Origin: an uncultured Prolixibacteraceae bacterium
GTDB lineage: Bacteria; Bacteroidota; Bacteroidia; Bacteroidales; Prolixibacteraceae
NCBI GenBank assembly: GCA_937915865.1
Contig: CALGIG010000116.1
Location: 62,001-126,000 of the forward strand
DNA: 64,000 nt
Direction: 5' to 3'
Position numbers and translations under genes: made by a program. Positions 7,269-17,794 of the stretch are shown one piece after another; positions within the stretch are counted from its first letter, which is position 1, and each line of letters opens with the position of its first letter. Below the pieces are notes generated by a model. The model was not told the origin of the DNA, made no database searches, and saw only the letters and a list, made by a program, of their open reading frames with translations.

Positions 7269-9263
7269 ATGCAAGTCCCAAATTTTGTAAAACAAGACAA
7301 TTACCTCCATCCGTATGCACAAATCGTTATCGATAGGTTGCTGGAGGCTGAGAATAAGGAAAAAAAGTTGTTGTTCGGACAAAGCCTGCCCGATTTTGCC
7401 CAAGGGCATAAATGGTATGGTCTGCACAAGGAACATGGCCTTTGGGTTTTGCGCGACTGGGCGCCCAATGCAACAGCCATATACCTTGTTGGCGAATTCA
7501 ACAGCTGGCAGGAACAATCGGAATATGCTTTGTCAAGGGTTGAATCGGGAGATTGGGAATTACGGCTGCCGTTTAAGATGATGAAACACGGCGATTTGTT
7601 CGCTTTCTCAATACATTGGCACGGTGGGCAGGGGAAACGTGTTCCGGCATGGATCAACCGAGTGGTTCAGGATGACCAAACCAAAATTTTCAATGCACAG
7701 GTTTGGGTTCCTGAAAAACCTTACAAGTGGAAGAACGCTAAATTTAAGCGTAATGCTGAGGCACCGTTAATCTACGAAGCGCATATCGGGATGGCCGGCG
7801 AGGATTTGCGTGTACATACTTACAACGAGTTTCGTGAAAATGTTTTGCCGCGCATCAAAGAGGCTGGCTACAACACTTTGCAGTTGATGGCCATTCCGGA
7901 ACATCCCTACTACGGTAGTTTTGGCTACCACGTGTCCAGTTTTTTTGCACCCTCGTCGCGCTTTGGCACTCCCGAAGAATTGAAACAACTGGTTGATGAG
8001 GCACATGGAATGGGCATATCAGTAATTATAGACCTGGTACATTCACATGCCGTGAAAAACGAAAATGAAGGTTTGGGCCGATACGATGGAACCCGCTGGC
8101 AGTTTTTTCACGATGGCCCAAAGGGTGAGCACCCTGCCTGGGATTCGTTCTGTTTCAATTATGGCAAGAACCAGGTTTTGCATTTCTTGTTATCCAATAT
8201 TCGCTATTGGCTCGAAGAGTTCAGGTTTGATGGTTTCAGGTTCGATGGCGTAACCAGTATGCTTTATTTCGATCATGGACTTGGTAAAGCCTTTACGAGC
8301 TACGACGATTATTTCAGCGGCGGGCTCGATCAGGAAGCATTTACCTATTTCGTCATGGCCAACAAGCTTATTCATGAGATAAATCCAAATGCACTTTCTA
8401 TTGCCGAAGAAATGAGTGGCTTGCCAGGGTTGGCCACTTCGCTGAAAGATGGCGGATTAGGTTTTGATTACCGCATGGCAATGGGAGTTCCCGATTTCTG
8501 GATTAAACTAATTAAAGAGTATTCGGACGAACAATGGAATGTTGGCGATATATTTTATCAGTTGACTTCGAAACGAATGGACGAAAAAGTAGTGAGCTAT
8601 GCCGAGTCGCACGACCAGGCGCTTGTTGGCGATAAAACCATTATTTTCAGGTTGATTGATAAGGAAATGTATTTCAGTATGCGGAAAGATCAGCCCAATA
8701 TGACTGTCGACCGTGGAATTGCGTTACATAAAATGATTCGTTTAGTTACTTTAACCTGTGCCGGGGGGGCCTATCTCAATTTTATGGGCAACGAATTTGG
8801 TCACCCGGAATGGATCGATTTCCCGAGGGAAGGAAATGGCTGGTCGTATAAACATGCCCGGCGATTGTGGAGTTTAGCCGATAACAAAGAACTTAAGTTC
8901 CATTGGCTTTCGGATTTTGACCGTGAAATGATTTCGCTGGTTAAAGATGAAAAGCTGCTTGAAGTTCCTGAAGTGAACTGGGTATACGACCACAAAGGCA
9001 ATGAGGTGCTGGCTTATACGCGTGGTAAGTACCTGTTTGTATTCAATTTTCATCCAACGCAGTCTCTGGTCGATTACCGTATTCCTTCTGATTCTTGCAC
9101 CTATCGGATTGCTTTGGATACCGATGCCGAAAGGTTTGGCGGACAGAACAGGGTTGACAGCCATATCAGTTATTATACCCATATAGCCGAAGATGGAAAT
9201 CACCATTTTCTGATGCTATATCTACCTGCCCGGACTGCTTTGGTTTTGCGAAAAGAAATTTAA
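7269..9263 (+). CDS. glgB: 1,4-alpha-glucan branching enzyme
   Basis: A 664-residue GH13 enzyme that makes alpha-1,6 branches in glycogen. An N-terminal CBM48 module (residues about 40-140, WVLRDWAPNATAIYLVGEFN) precedes the TIM barrel. GH13 regions are visible: VIIDLVHSHAV (about 252), GFRFDGVTSM with the nucleophile Asp (about 321), IAEEMSG with the acid/base Glu (about 378) and YAESHDQA with the third Asp (about 446). The sequence pattern (DLVHSHAVKNENEGLGRYDGT) is of the eukaryote-like GH13_8 type seen in Bacteroidota rather than the E. coli type. The ATG at 7269 gives a full-length protein. With the synthase-like and phosphorylase genes downstream on the same strand it forms a glycogen locus. 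Confidence 0.95.
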   Translation: MQVPNFVKQDNYLHPYAQIVIDRLLEAENKEKKLLFGQSLPDFAQGHKWYGLHKEHGLWVLRDWAPNATAIYLVGEFNSWQEQSEYALSRVESGDWELRLPFKMMKHGDLFAFSIHWHGGQGKRVPAWINRVVQDDQTKIFNAQVWVPEKPYKWKNAKFKRNAEAPLIYEAHIGMAGEDLRVHTYNEFRENVLPRIKEAGYNTLQLMAIPEHPYYGSFGYHVSSFFAPSSRFGTPEELKQLVDEAHGMGISVIIDLVHSHAVKNENEGLGRYDGTRWQFFHDGPKGEHPAWDSFCFNYGKNQVLHFLLSNIRYWLEEFRFDGFRFDGVTSMLYFDHGLGKAFTSYDDYFSGGLDQEAFTYFVMANKLIHEINPNALSIAEEMSGLPGLATSLKDGGLGFDYRMAMGVPDFWIKLIKEYSDEQWNVGDIFYQLTSKRMDEKVVSYAESHDQALVGDKTIIFRLIDKEMYFSMRKDQPNMTVDRGIALHKMIRLVTLTCAGGAYLNFMGNEFGHPEWIDFPREGNGWSYKHARRLWSLADNKELKFHWLSDFDREMISLVKDEKLLEVPEVNWVYDHKGNEVLAYTRGKYLFVFNFHPTQSLVDYRIPSDSCTYRIALDTDAERFGGQNRVDSHISYYTHIAEDGNHHFLMLYLPARTALVLRKEI

Positions 9264-9301
9264 ATTTCAGTACGGATACAACCTCATTAGCTTAGAAATA
9301 G

Positions 9302-10288
9302 ATGATATTTTCAACTGAAGTTAATATTCCTGAGTTCCCCTGGAAAATTGGGTATGCGAAAGGTGTAATGTTTATTGGATCATGTTTCTCTGATAACATT
9401 GGTCAGAAATTGGTTGACCTGAAATTTTCCGCCGATGTTAATCCTTTCGGCGTTTTGTACAATCCGGTATCCATTGCAAACAGTTTGCGGTATTTAATCG
9501 GTAATATACGTTTTGGCGAAACCGATTTGTTTCAGGATCAGGGAATTTGGAACAGTTTTAGTCACCACAGTAGCTTTTCGGATGTTAATGCTGAAAAAGC
9601 ATTGAAGAAGATCAATGAAAGAATAAATTTGTCGCACCAGTTTTTGAAAAATGCCGAATTTTTAATGATTACTTTCGGAACTGCCTGGGCATATAAACTG
9701 GAAGGTACCGACCAGGTTGTATCGAATTGCCATAAAGTTTCTGCGTCGAAATTTAGTCGGGTAAAGCTTGGTGTTAGCGAAATTACTGCTGATTACCGGC
9801 TTTTGCTTGACGAACTCTGGTCGTTTAACCCGAACCTGAAAATTATTTTTACCGTTAGCCCTATCCGGCATTGGAAAGACGGCGCTGTTGGTAACCAGGT
9901 GAGTAAATCTACTTTGATTTTAGCTATTGATGAGTTGCTCGGTACGTTTGCAGGTCGCTTTTGTTCGTATTTTCCGGCTTACGAGCTTGTAATGGACGAG
10001 TTGCGCGATTATCGGTTTTATGCTGCCGATATGTTACATTTAAGCGAAGTTGCTGTTAATTATATTTTCGAACGCTTTCATTCTGTACTTATTTCGAAAG
10101 AAGCCATGCAGATTGCGTTTCGCATCGGGAAAATCCAGAAAGCAATGAACCATCGTCCGTTTAAAACTGATTCGCCGGAATACCGGCATTTTGTTGAGGC
10201 CAACATTCAGGAAATTAAAACTATATCTGTTCTTTATCCTCATTTAAATCTTGAAGAAGAACTTAGTTTTTTTGAGGGTAAGATTTAG
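9302..10288 (+). CDS. GSCFA family protein
   Basis: A 328-residue cytoplasmic protein named for its own motif, FIGSCFSDNIG at residues about 23-33. Further family blocks are FGTAWAY, NCHK, FTVSPIRHWKDG, and near the end FYAADMLHLSEVAVNYIFERF. GSCFA proteins are SGNH-hydrolase-like: Ser in the GSC block and the Asp/His of DMLHLS resemble a catalytic set. Substrate is not known; in Bacteroidota they are frequent beside glycogen or cell-envelope genes. It lies 38 bp after glgB and 53 bp before the glycosyltransferase, so an operon is likely. Confidence 0.85.
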   Translation: MIFSTEVNIPEFPWKIGYAKGVMFIGSCFSDNIGQKLVDLKFSADVNPFGVLYNPVSIANSLRYLIGNIRFGETDLFQDQGIWNSFSHHSSFSDVNAEKALKKINERINLSHQFLKNAEFLMITFGTAWAYKLEGTDQVVSNCHKVSASKFSRVKLGVSEITADYRLLLDELWSFNPNLKIIFTVSPIRHWKDGAVGNQVSKSTLILAIDELLGTFAGRFCSYFPAYELVMDELRDYRFYAADMLHLSEVAVNYIFERFHSVLISKEAMQIAFRIGKIQKAMNHRPFKTDSPEYRHFVEANIQEIKTISVLYPHLNLEEELSFFEGKI

Positions 10289-10341
10289 AATTCGGTGTGA
10301 TTTTGAAGTGTGTTTATCGTTTCCCTTTTTTTGATTGGCTT

Positions 10342-11637
10342 ATGAAAATATTGATGTTTGGATGGGAGTTTCCGCCCCACATTTCAGGAGGATTAGGAAC
10401 AGCCTGCTATGGCCTGACCAAAAGTTTGTCGCAAATAGATGATTTGGAGGTAACATTTGTTGTACCTAAAAAATATGGAGACGAAGATTTGCCAAACATT
10501 ACATTTATCGGTGCCGATCAAATACCAGTTATTCAACAACAAATTCACTTCGACGATAGTAATGCTAAATTGGAATATTATGCTATTCATTCCCAGTTGA
10601 TCCCGTATTTAGGCACGGCTGAATTTGAATCGCTTAACAATGAGAAAAAGGTTTCCGAAAACCGTTTTATTGAAGTAACTGAAGAGGGCAAGGTTCTTTT
10701 TGCCGGAGGATACGGCTTTTCGCTTTTCCAGGAGATAGAATATTATTCGGTTGTAGGCGAAAAGTTAGCTCGTGAGTTGGCCTTTGATGTAATTCATGTT
10801 CACGACTGGATGTGTTACCCAGCTGGAGTAGCGGCTAAACTAGCTTCTGGGAAACCGCTTGTTGCTCATATTCATTCAACAGAGTTTGATCGTTGCGGGC
10901 AGGCGGTTAATCCTGCAATTTGTATGATAGAAAAGGAAGGTTTGGAAAAAGCTGATAAAATTATTGCTGTTAGCAACTTTACCAGGTCAATCGTAATTCG
11001 TAATTATGGAATTGATCGCCGTAAGGTTATAACAATTCACAATGCAGTTGAACCAACAAATTATTCGGCAGAATTATTTTCTAAACCATACAGTGCCGAT
11101 AAAGTTGTAACTTTTTTAGGCAGGATAACTGCGCAAAAAGGCCCCGGATATTTTGTTGATGCTGCTTTTCTTGTTATTCAGAAATATAAAAATGTACGGT
11201 TTATAATGGCCGGGAAAGGCGATTTGCTTCAGGAAATGAAACAGAAAGTTACTGATCTGCGCATTTCAGGTTTCTTTCAGTTCCCTGGGTTTGTAGCCGA
11301 TGAGGAAATTCCTGAACTTTTTTTGTCAAGCGATATTTTTGTTATGCCATCGGTTTCTGAACCATTTGGAATTGTTGCACTTGAGGCTATGCAAGCTGGG
11401 GTAGCAACTGTTGTTTCGAATCAATCAGGTGTTTCGGAGGTTGTAAAAAATGTAATTAAGGTTGATTATTGGGATACGCGGGCATTAGCAAATGCTATTA
11501 TTCATCTTTTAGAGAATACTAAGTTTCGGAAGCAAAATGAAAAAAAAGGCAAAACCGAGGTTCAGAAATTGATTTGGGAAAATACGGCCCTTAAAGTTTA
11601 TAAGGTTTATGAACGCCTAATAAAACAAGGCGTTTGA
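10342..11637 (+). CDS. Glycogen-synthase-like glycosyltransferase (GT4/GT5 type)
   Basis: A 431-residue GT-B enzyme. The start at ATG 10342 gives MKILMFGWEFPPHISGGLGT, the nucleotide-sugar loop typical of starch/glycogen synthases; the longer frame from TTG 10297 adds an untypical hydrophobic leader and is rejected. Later blocks are HVHDWMCYPAGVAAKL, AHIHSTEFDR, VTFLGRITAQKGPGYFVDA and PSVSEPFGIVALEAMQAG with the E-x7-E pair. Lying between glgB and glucan phosphorylase, it probably elongates alpha-1,4-glucan from a nucleotide-glucose, but other GT4 activities cannot be excluded from sequence alone. Confidence 0.85.
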   Translation: MKILMFGWEFPPHISGGLGTACYGLTKSLSQIDDLEVTFVVPKKYGDEDLPNITFIGADQIPVIQQQIHFDDSNAKLEYYAIHSQLIPYLGTAEFESLNNEKKVSENRFIEVTEEGKVLFAGGYGFSLFQEIEYYSVVGEKLARELAFDVIHVHDWMCYPAGVAAKLASGKPLVAHIHSTEFDRCGQAVNPAICMIEKEGLEKADKIIAVSNFTRSIVIRNYGIDRRKVITIHNAVEPTNYSAELFSKPYSADKVVTFLGRITAQKGPGYFVDAAFLVIQKYKNVRFIMAGKGDLLQEMKQKVTDLRISGFFQFPGFVADEEIPELFLSSDIFVMPSVSEPFGIVALEAMQAGVATVVSNQSGVSEVVKNVIKVDYWDTRALANAIIHLLENTKFRKQNEKKGKTEVQKLIWENTALKVYKVYERLIKQGV

Positions 11638-11808
11638 TGATATTTTTACTGGAATCTGCATGTTGATAATTTTCAAATATTTAACGTCCATTTTACATTA
11701 AGGTCATTCAATTACGGTTTTTTTTAACTTCTTTTGTTGCAACCATTCACAAGTATTGATTGTGAACGAGATAAGAATAATTCACCTTGCATCATAAAAT
11801 TAATTATC

Positions 11809-14349
11809 GTGGAAAAACCAAATTGGAAAAAATTGTTTGTTGAGTCAAACATTCCTGAAAAATTGACTCCCTTGAAAGAGCTTAGCCGCAACCTGTGGTG
11901 GGTATGGAATACCGAAGCTCGCGAATTGTTTCAATATATCGACGCTGAAATATGGGAAGAATGTGAACATAACCCAATATTGTTGCTTGAAGAGGTTAAT
12001 TATCAGCGGTTTATTGAACTAGAAAATGATGAGGAGTTTTTATATAAAATGAATCATGTATCATCGCTTCTACATAAATATCTCGACGATCGTAAAATTT
12101 TAAGGGGTGCTGCAATTGCCTACTTTAGCATGGAATATGGTTTGCACGACAGTCTTAAAATCTTTTCTGGTGGTTTGGGAATCCTGGCTGGCGATTATTT
12201 GAAAGAGGCAAGCGATTCGAAAGTGAACCTGGTAGGCATTGGCTTACTTTATCGTTATGGATATTTTCGTCAGAATATTTCTATCAATGGCGAACAGCTT
12301 TCGAATTACGATCCACAACATTTTTCAAAAATACCGGTTTTACCTGCTTACGATAAAGATGGAAACTGGATTCATGTGCAGGTTCAATATCCTGGCCGTG
12401 AAATTATTGCCCGTGTTTGGTATGTTTTGGTTGGTGCAGTAAAACTTTATTTGCTCGATGCCGACTTCGAAGGAAATTCGGACGAAGATCGGTTTGTAAC
12501 TCACCATTTGTATGGAGGCGACAACGAAAACCGACTTAAACAGGAAATGTTGCTTGGCCTTGGTGGTATTAGGGCTCTCAGAAAACTTGGTTATGAGATG
12601 GATATATATCATTGTAACGAAGGTCATGCAGCTATGATTGGTCTGGAGCGTATTGCTGATTTTATGTCGGAAAAAGGATTGAAATACACTGAAGCCAAGG
12701 AGGTTGTTCGTGCTTCAACGCTGTTTACAACTCATACTCCGGTTCCTGCTGGTCATGATGCTTTCTATCAGGATTTATTCAGGCATTATATGAATTGGTA
12801 TCCTGAAAAGATTGGCATTAGTTGGGACGAATTTGTAAATCTTGGGAAAGCTCATCCTTACGAAGACCACTTCAATATGAGTTATCTGGCTTGTAACCTT
12901 TCGCAGGGGATTAATGGCGTAAGTATGTTGCATGGCGAAGTATCAAAAGATGTGTTAAGCCCGCTTTACGATGGTTATTTACCCGAAGAACTCGAAGTTG
13001 GTTATGTTACCAATGGAGTTCATTATTCTTCCTGGGCGGCCAAGGAGTGGAAAGAAATTCACCAGAAATATTTTGGCAAATCGTTCCCCGAAAATCAGCT
13101 CGATTTCGATTTGTGGGAAAGAATCTATAAAATACCGGATGAGGAGATATGGACGCTGAAACAAAGTATGCGTCTGAAAACCATTGGATACATTAAGCAA
13201 AGGTTTACAAGTACCTGGATTAAACGTCACGAAAATCCAAAATTGATTTCAGAAGTATTGGGGAAACTGAATCCTTATGCATTGACAGTGGGTTTTGCCC
13301 GTCGTTTTGCTACCTATAAACGTGCTCATTTGTTGTTCCGTAACCTCGATCGGTTGTCTAAACTGGTTAACGATCCGGCGCGTCCCGTACAGTTTATTTT
13401 TGCAGGTAAAGCTCATCCAGCCGATAAAGCCGGTCAGGATTTGATTAGAAACATTATTGAAATTTCGAAGCGCCCTGAATTTATTGGAAAGATATTGTTT
13501 GTTCAGAATTATGATATGAACCTGGCTAAAATGATGCTTCAGGGGGTTGATATTTGGATGAATACACCAACTCGTCCGCTGGAAGCTTCAGGTACTTCAG
13601 GTGAAAAAGGGGTTATGAATGGAACAATCCATTTTTCGGTACTCGACGGATGGTGGGTTGAAGGTTACAAAAAAGATGCCGGTTGGGCCCTTCCGCAAGA
13701 AAATGCTTATGATAGCAACGACCTTCAGGATGAGCTTGATGCCGAAACTATTTACAATATTTTCGAGGAAGAAATTTTGCCAGCTTTCTACGATAGAAAT
13801 ATGAATGGAGTACCCGAAAAATGGGTTTCGTATATTAAAAATACATTTGCCCAGGTTTCGCCTAATTTCACCACTGCCCGTATGATCCGCGATTACCAGG
13901 ATCGTTTTTATAAACCTCAGGCTGATCGGACATCACGGTTAATTGCCTCAGATTATAAACTTGCTAAAGAAATGGCTGCATGGAAAGCCCAGGTTTCATC
14001 GGTTTGGGATCAGATTGATGTTAAAAAAGTTCAGATAACTGATGGAATTACCAATGTATTGAAAATTGGTGTTGTTTATCCGGCTCGTTTAGTGGTTGAT
14101 ATTAAATCGTTGAAACCCGGAGACTTGAGCGTTGAAATGGTTATTACTGAAAATGGCGATACAAAAAATCCAAGTTTAATTGAATGTTTGCCATTCGAAG
14201 TCGAACGTATCGATGGCTCTTTGGTGACATACAAACTTGATTTGAATTTGATGCATGCCGGATCATTTGGTTATGCAATTCGAATTATACCAAATCATCC
14301 TGAATTGCCACATCGCCAGGATTTCTGTTATCTGAAATGGATTCAGTAG
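11809..14349 (+). CDS. glgP: Alpha-glucan phosphorylase (GT35)
   Basis: An 846-residue pyridoxal-phosphate enzyme that releases glucose-1-phosphate from alpha-1,4-glucan. The frame opens at TTG 11734, but GTG 11809 gives VEKPNWKKLFVESNIPEKLTP, which is how Bacteroidota homologues begin, so it is preferred. Family blocks: AYFSMEYGLHDSLKIFSGGLG (about residues 103-123), YRYGYFRQ, HCNEGHAA, TTHTPVPAGHDAF, GFARRFATYKRAHLL and the cofactor region PTRPLEASGTSGEKGVMNG (about 585-605, Lys of SGEKG expected to bind PLP). Final gene of the glycogen group; a terminator hairpin follows. Confidence 0.93.
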   Translation: MEKPNWKKLFVESNIPEKLTPLKELSRNLWWVWNTEARELFQYIDAEIWEECEHNPILLLEEVNYQRFIELENDEEFLYKMNHVSSLLHKYLDDRKILRGAAIAYFSMEYGLHDSLKIFSGGLGILAGDYLKEASDSKVNLVGIGLLYRYGYFRQNISINGEQLSNYDPQHFSKIPVLPAYDKDGNWIHVQVQYPGREIIARVWYVLVGAVKLYLLDADFEGNSDEDRFVTHHLYGGDNENRLKQEMLLGLGGIRALRKLGYEMDIYHCNEGHAAMIGLERIADFMSEKGLKYTEAKEVVRASTLFTTHTPVPAGHDAFYQDLFRHYMNWYPEKIGISWDEFVNLGKAHPYEDHFNMSYLACNLSQGINGVSMLHGEVSKDVLSPLYDGYLPEELEVGYVTNGVHYSSWAAKEWKEIHQKYFGKSFPENQLDFDLWERIYKIPDEEIWTLKQSMRLKTIGYIKQRFTSTWIKRHENPKLISEVLGKLNPYALTVGFARRFATYKRAHLLFRNLDRLSKLVNDPARPVQFIFAGKAHPADKAGQDLIRNIIEISKRPEFIGKILFVQNYDMNLAKMMLQGVDIWMNTPTRPLEASGTSGEKGVMNGTIHFSVLDGWWVEGYKKDAGWALPQENAYDSNDLQDELDAETIYNIFEEEILPAFYDRNMNGVPEKWVSYIKNTFAQVSPNFTTARMIRDYQDRFYKPQADRTSRLIASDYKLAKEMAAWKAQVSSVWDQIDVKKVQITDGITNVLKIGVVYPARLVVDIKSLKPGDLSVEMVITENGDTKNPSLIECLPFEVERIDGSLVTYKLDLNLMHAGSFGYAIRIIPNHPELPHRQDFCYLKWIQ

Positions 14350-14378
14350 TTGGAGATTTATTGAGGAAGTTAATATAT

Positions 14379-14402
14379 GAAAGGTGGCTATGGCCGCCTT
14401 TC
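14379..14402 (+). terminator. Terminator hairpin after glucan phosphorylase
   Basis: GAAAGGTGGC and GCCGCCTTTC pair over 10 positions with one G-T around a short loop; a T-rich run follows (TTTATATATTTTT). Confidence 0.7.
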
Positions 14403-14466
14403 TTCGTTTATATATTTTTGCCTGGCTGAATAACACTATTTTTGCATTTCAAGAAAAGATACCCGG

Positions 14467-15366
14467 ATGAAGAATTTCATAAAGCAAACGACCTTTTTGG
14501 CGATCGTCTCATCTCTGCTATGGTCTTCGGCATTTGTTGGCGTAAAAATAGGATTGAAATATCATTCACCGTTGCAGTTTGCGGGTGTCAGGTTTCTCTT
14601 GGCCGGACTAATTCTTTTGCCAATTATTGGTGATTTTGCTCGTTTTAGGAAAGAAATCAAATCGAATTTTTTGTTTATTGGATTAGTTGCTTTTCTGCAG
14701 GTTGTTCTTCAATATACATTTTTTTATATGGGTGTTAACTTGGTGCCTGCTTCTATTTCTGCTATGATTGTTGGGTCTTCTCCTTTGTTTGTAGCTTTAA
14801 TTGCTCATTTCTCAATAAAAACCGATCGGTTAAACTGGATTAAAGTGTTAAGCATTTTGTTGGGAATAGCTGGAGTTGCAGTTATAGCCTTCGGACATAA
14901 AAGTTTACCTTCGGGTGCAGAAATTGCTATTACCGGAATACTTTATCTGATTTTGAATAATGTTTCATCCGGCATATCAAATGTTGTTATTGCAACAAAA
15001 AAGAATGGTGTTTCCCCATTGGTTTTGACTTCATCGTCGCTTATAATTGGTGGCTTTGAAATGATAATTATTTCTTTACCGGTTGAAGGTTTCCCGAAAC
15101 ATGCTTTCCCTTTTAATTATTTTATTGCATTAACCTGGTTGAGCTTTCTTTCGGCGACAGCAGTCACAATCTGGAATACATTGCTTCAACGACCCGAAGT
15201 TCGGGTTTCGGAACTCAATATTTGGAAGTTTTTGATTCCGGTTTCAGGAGCTATTTTAAGTTGGCTCATTTTGCCAAACGAATCGCCAGATTTGATTTCA
15301 GTATTGGGAATGTGTTTGATTGCTAGTTCATTAATAGTATTAAGTCTGTCGCAAAGGAGAAATTAA
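14467..15366 (+). CDS. EamA/DMT-family membrane transporter
   Basis: A 299-residue integral membrane protein with about ten hydrophobic segments arranged as two EamA repeats (residues about 8-140 and 150-290). The first begins TTFLAIVSSLLWSSAFVGVK, typical for the drug/metabolite transporter superfamily; WNTLLQRPEVRVSE near residue 240 is the second-repeat signature. Such proteins export amino acids or other metabolites, but the substrate cannot be assigned. It follows the glycogen terminator and stands alone. Confidence 0.85.
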   Translation: MKNFIKQTTFLAIVSSLLWSSAFVGVKIGLKYHSPLQFAGVRFLLAGLILLPIIGDFARFRKEIKSNFLFIGLVAFLQVVLQYTFFYMGVNLVPASISAMIVGSSPLFVALIAHFSIKTDRLNWIKVLSILLGIAGVAVIAFGHKSLPSGAEIAITGILYLILNNVSSGISNVVIATKKNGVSPLVLTSSSLIIGGFEMIIISLPVEGFPKHAFPFNYFIALTWLSFLSATAVTIWNTLLQRPEVRVSELNIWKFLIPVSGAILSWLILPNESPDLISVLGMCLIASSLIVLSLSQRRN

Positions 15367-15532
15367 ACATTGTTAATTTATTCGTTTTTAGCCGAACCTG
15401 GGATATTATTCTGTCAAAGAACATTGCTTTCTTCAAGTTATTGCCGTTATTAATTGTTATTTTTAAGAACTTTCATTAACTAAACATTCACTTAACTAAC
15501 CGCAAATTTGTTTGCATAAAATCAACACAATT

Positions 15533-17755
15533 ATGAATCCTATTTTTTGGTTGGTACCTTCAAGTTCGGCTTTAGCCTTGTTTTTTGCCTGGTTCTTCTT
15601 TAAACAAATGATGAAAGAAAGCGAAGGCACAGATGTAATGAAAAAAATAGCCAAATACGTTCGCGAAGGTGCAATGGCTTATTTAAAGCAACAGTATAAA
15701 GTTGTTGGAATTGTATTTATTTGCCTTACTCTTTTTTTCGCCTTCATGTCATACATTCTTGGTATTCAAAATCCCTGGGTACCATTTGCCTTCCTGACAG
15801 GTGGTTTCTTTTCGGGGTTGGCCGGGTTTTTTGGTATGCGTACTGCAACTTTCGCATCCGCCAGGGCAGCAAATGCAGCTCAACGTTCGCTTAACGATGG
15901 GTTAAGGGTTGCTTTTCGCTCCGGCGCAGTAATGGGACTGGTGGTGGTTGGATTAGGTTTACTTGATATTTCAATATGGTTTTATGCCCTGCAATTTATT
16001 ATTGGGGTTCTTGATAATACAACGAATCAGATTATTGCGTCAGACCCAAGTATGAAATTGATTGTGATTACTACAACAACGCTGACGTTTGGTATGGGGG
16101 CTTCAACTCAAGCGTTGTTTGCCCGTGTTGGAGGCGGTATTTTTACGAAAGCAGCCGATGTTGGCGCCGACCTGGTTGGTAAAGTTGAAGCTGGTATTCC
16201 TGAAGATGATCCTCGCAATCCTGCTACTATTGCCGATAATGTAGGCGACAATGTTGGTGATGTTGCCGGTATGGGAGCCGATTTGTACGAATCGTATTGC
16301 GGCGCTATTCTTTCAACAGCAGCATTAGGCGCTACTGCTTTCGCCGGATTGGGTACTGAAGTACAGTTCAACGGGGTTATTGCACCAATGATTATTGCTG
16401 CCGTTGGTATTTTGCTTTCAATATTTGGGATATTTCTTGTTAAAGCTAAAGAAGGCGCTTCACAAAAACAGTTGTTGGCAGCTCTTAGCCGGGGTGTAAA
16501 TATTAGTTCTGTTTTTATTGCTCTTTTTTCGTTGCTTATCCTCTATTTTCTGAATATACCCAATTATTTAGGTGTTTGGGGCGCCATGATGGCAGGGCTT
16601 GTTGGGGGCATCGGCATTGGAAAAATAACAGAATACTATACTTCATCAGGGTTTAAGCCTACCCAAAAAATTGCCGAATCAACCAAAACTGGTCCGGCTA
16701 CAGTTATTATCTCAGGTATTGGTACAGGAATGATTTCAACAGCGATACCAGTCTTAATTGTTGGTGCTTCAATTATTATGGCATTCTTGTTTGCTGCCAG
16801 TTTCGATTTTACCAACATTAGCTTTGGTCTTTATGGTATAGCCATTGCTGCTGTTGGTATGTTGTCGACATTGGGTATTACCTTGGCTACCGATGCTTAT
16901 GGTCCAATTGCTGACAATGCCGGAGGTAATGCTGAGATGAGCGGTTTAGGTCACGAGGTTCGCGTTCGTACCGATGCACTCGATTCACTTGGAAACACTA
17001 CTGCTGCCACAGGAAAAGGTTTTGCTATTGGTTCGGCAGCGTTAACAGCCCTTGCTCTTTTGGCTTCTTATATCGAAGAAATAAAAATTGCTATTGCACG
17101 CATTCCAGAAAAAGCAGAAATTTTTCTTCATACGATGAATGTCGATGTTCATAAAGCATCGATACCGCAAATGATGCAATATTTACATCTCGATTTAATG
17201 AATCCAAGAATATTGGTTGGAACATTTATTGGTTCGATGGCTGCATTTTTATTCTGTGGTTTATCGATGAATGCTGTTGGGCGAGCTGCTCAAAGTATGG
17301 TTGAGGAAGTTCGTCGGCAATTTCGAGAAATAAAGGGTATTCTAACCGGAGACGGTACTCCCGACTATGCCAAATGTGTTGAAATTTCGACAAGAGGCGC
17401 TCAACGCGAAATGCTATTTCCATCGTTACTAGCTATTATTATTCCAATCTCAACAGGAATCTTGTTCGGTGTAGCTGGAGTTGTTGGCCTTTTGTTAGGA
17501 GGTACTTCTACAGGTTTTATTCTGGCAATATTCATGGCAAATTCCGGCGGGGCCTGGGATAATGCTAAAAAATTCATTGAAGAAGGGAACTTCGGAGGGA
17601 AAGGTTCAGATTGTCACAAAGCCGCTGTTACTGGAGACACTGTTGGCGATCCTTTTAAAGACACCTCGGGCCCTTCGTTGAATATTCTGATTAAACTGAT
17701 GAGTATGGTTTCTATTGTAATGGCTGGAGTAACTGTTGCATTTAGTTTAATGTAA
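15533..17755 (+). CDS. hppA: Membrane-bound ion-pumping pyrophosphatase, K+-dependent type
   Basis: A 740-residue protein of about 16 membrane segments that couples hydrolysis of pyrophosphate to H+ or Na+ export. ATG 15533 is chosen over TTG 15512. Active-site loops: DVGADLVGKVEAGIPEDD (about 216) with DDPRNPATIADNVGDNVGD (about 226), DNAGGNAEMSGLG, and GGAWDNAKKFIEEG with GDTVGDPFKDTSGP near the C-terminus. The segment GNTTAATGKG (about 487) has Ala where K+-independent enzymes have Lys, so K+ dependence is predicted. Whether Na+ or H+ is pumped depends on one Glu position I cannot place with certainty. A terminator follows, separating it from the second pyrophosphatase. Confidence 0.93.
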   Translation: MNPIFWLVPSSSALALFFAWFFFKQMMKESEGTDVMKKIAKYVREGAMAYLKQQYKVVGIVFICLTLFFAFMSYILGIQNPWVPFAFLTGGFFSGLAGFFGMRTATFASARAANAAQRSLNDGLRVAFRSGAVMGLVVVGLGLLDISIWFYALQFIIGVLDNTTNQIIASDPSMKLIVITTTTLTFGMGASTQALFARVGGGIFTKAADVGADLVGKVEAGIPEDDPRNPATIADNVGDNVGDVAGMGADLYESYCGAILSTAALGATAFAGLGTEVQFNGVIAPMIIAAVGILLSIFGIFLVKAKEGASQKQLLAALSRGVNISSVFIALFSLLILYFLNIPNYLGVWGAMMAGLVGGIGIGKITEYYTSSGFKPTQKIAESTKTGPATVIISGIGTGMISTAIPVLIVGASIIMAFLFAASFDFTNISFGLYGIAIAAVGMLSTLGITLATDAYGPIADNAGGNAEMSGLGHEVRVRTDALDSLGNTTAATGKGFAIGSAALTALALLASYIEEIKIAIARIPEKAEIFLHTMNVDVHKASIPQMMQYLHLDLMNPRILVGTFIGSMAAFLFCGLSMNAVGRAAQSMVEEVRRQFREIKGILTGDGTPDYAKCVEISTRGAQREMLFPSLLAIIIPISTGILFGVAGVVGLLLGGTSTGFILAIFMANSGGAWDNAKKFIEEGNFGGKGSDCHKAAVTGDTVGDPFKDTSGPSLNILIKLMSMVSIVMAGVTVAFSLM

Positions 17756-17794
17756 AATAACCAAATGGTATAAATTGCCGTTAACTAATTTCTT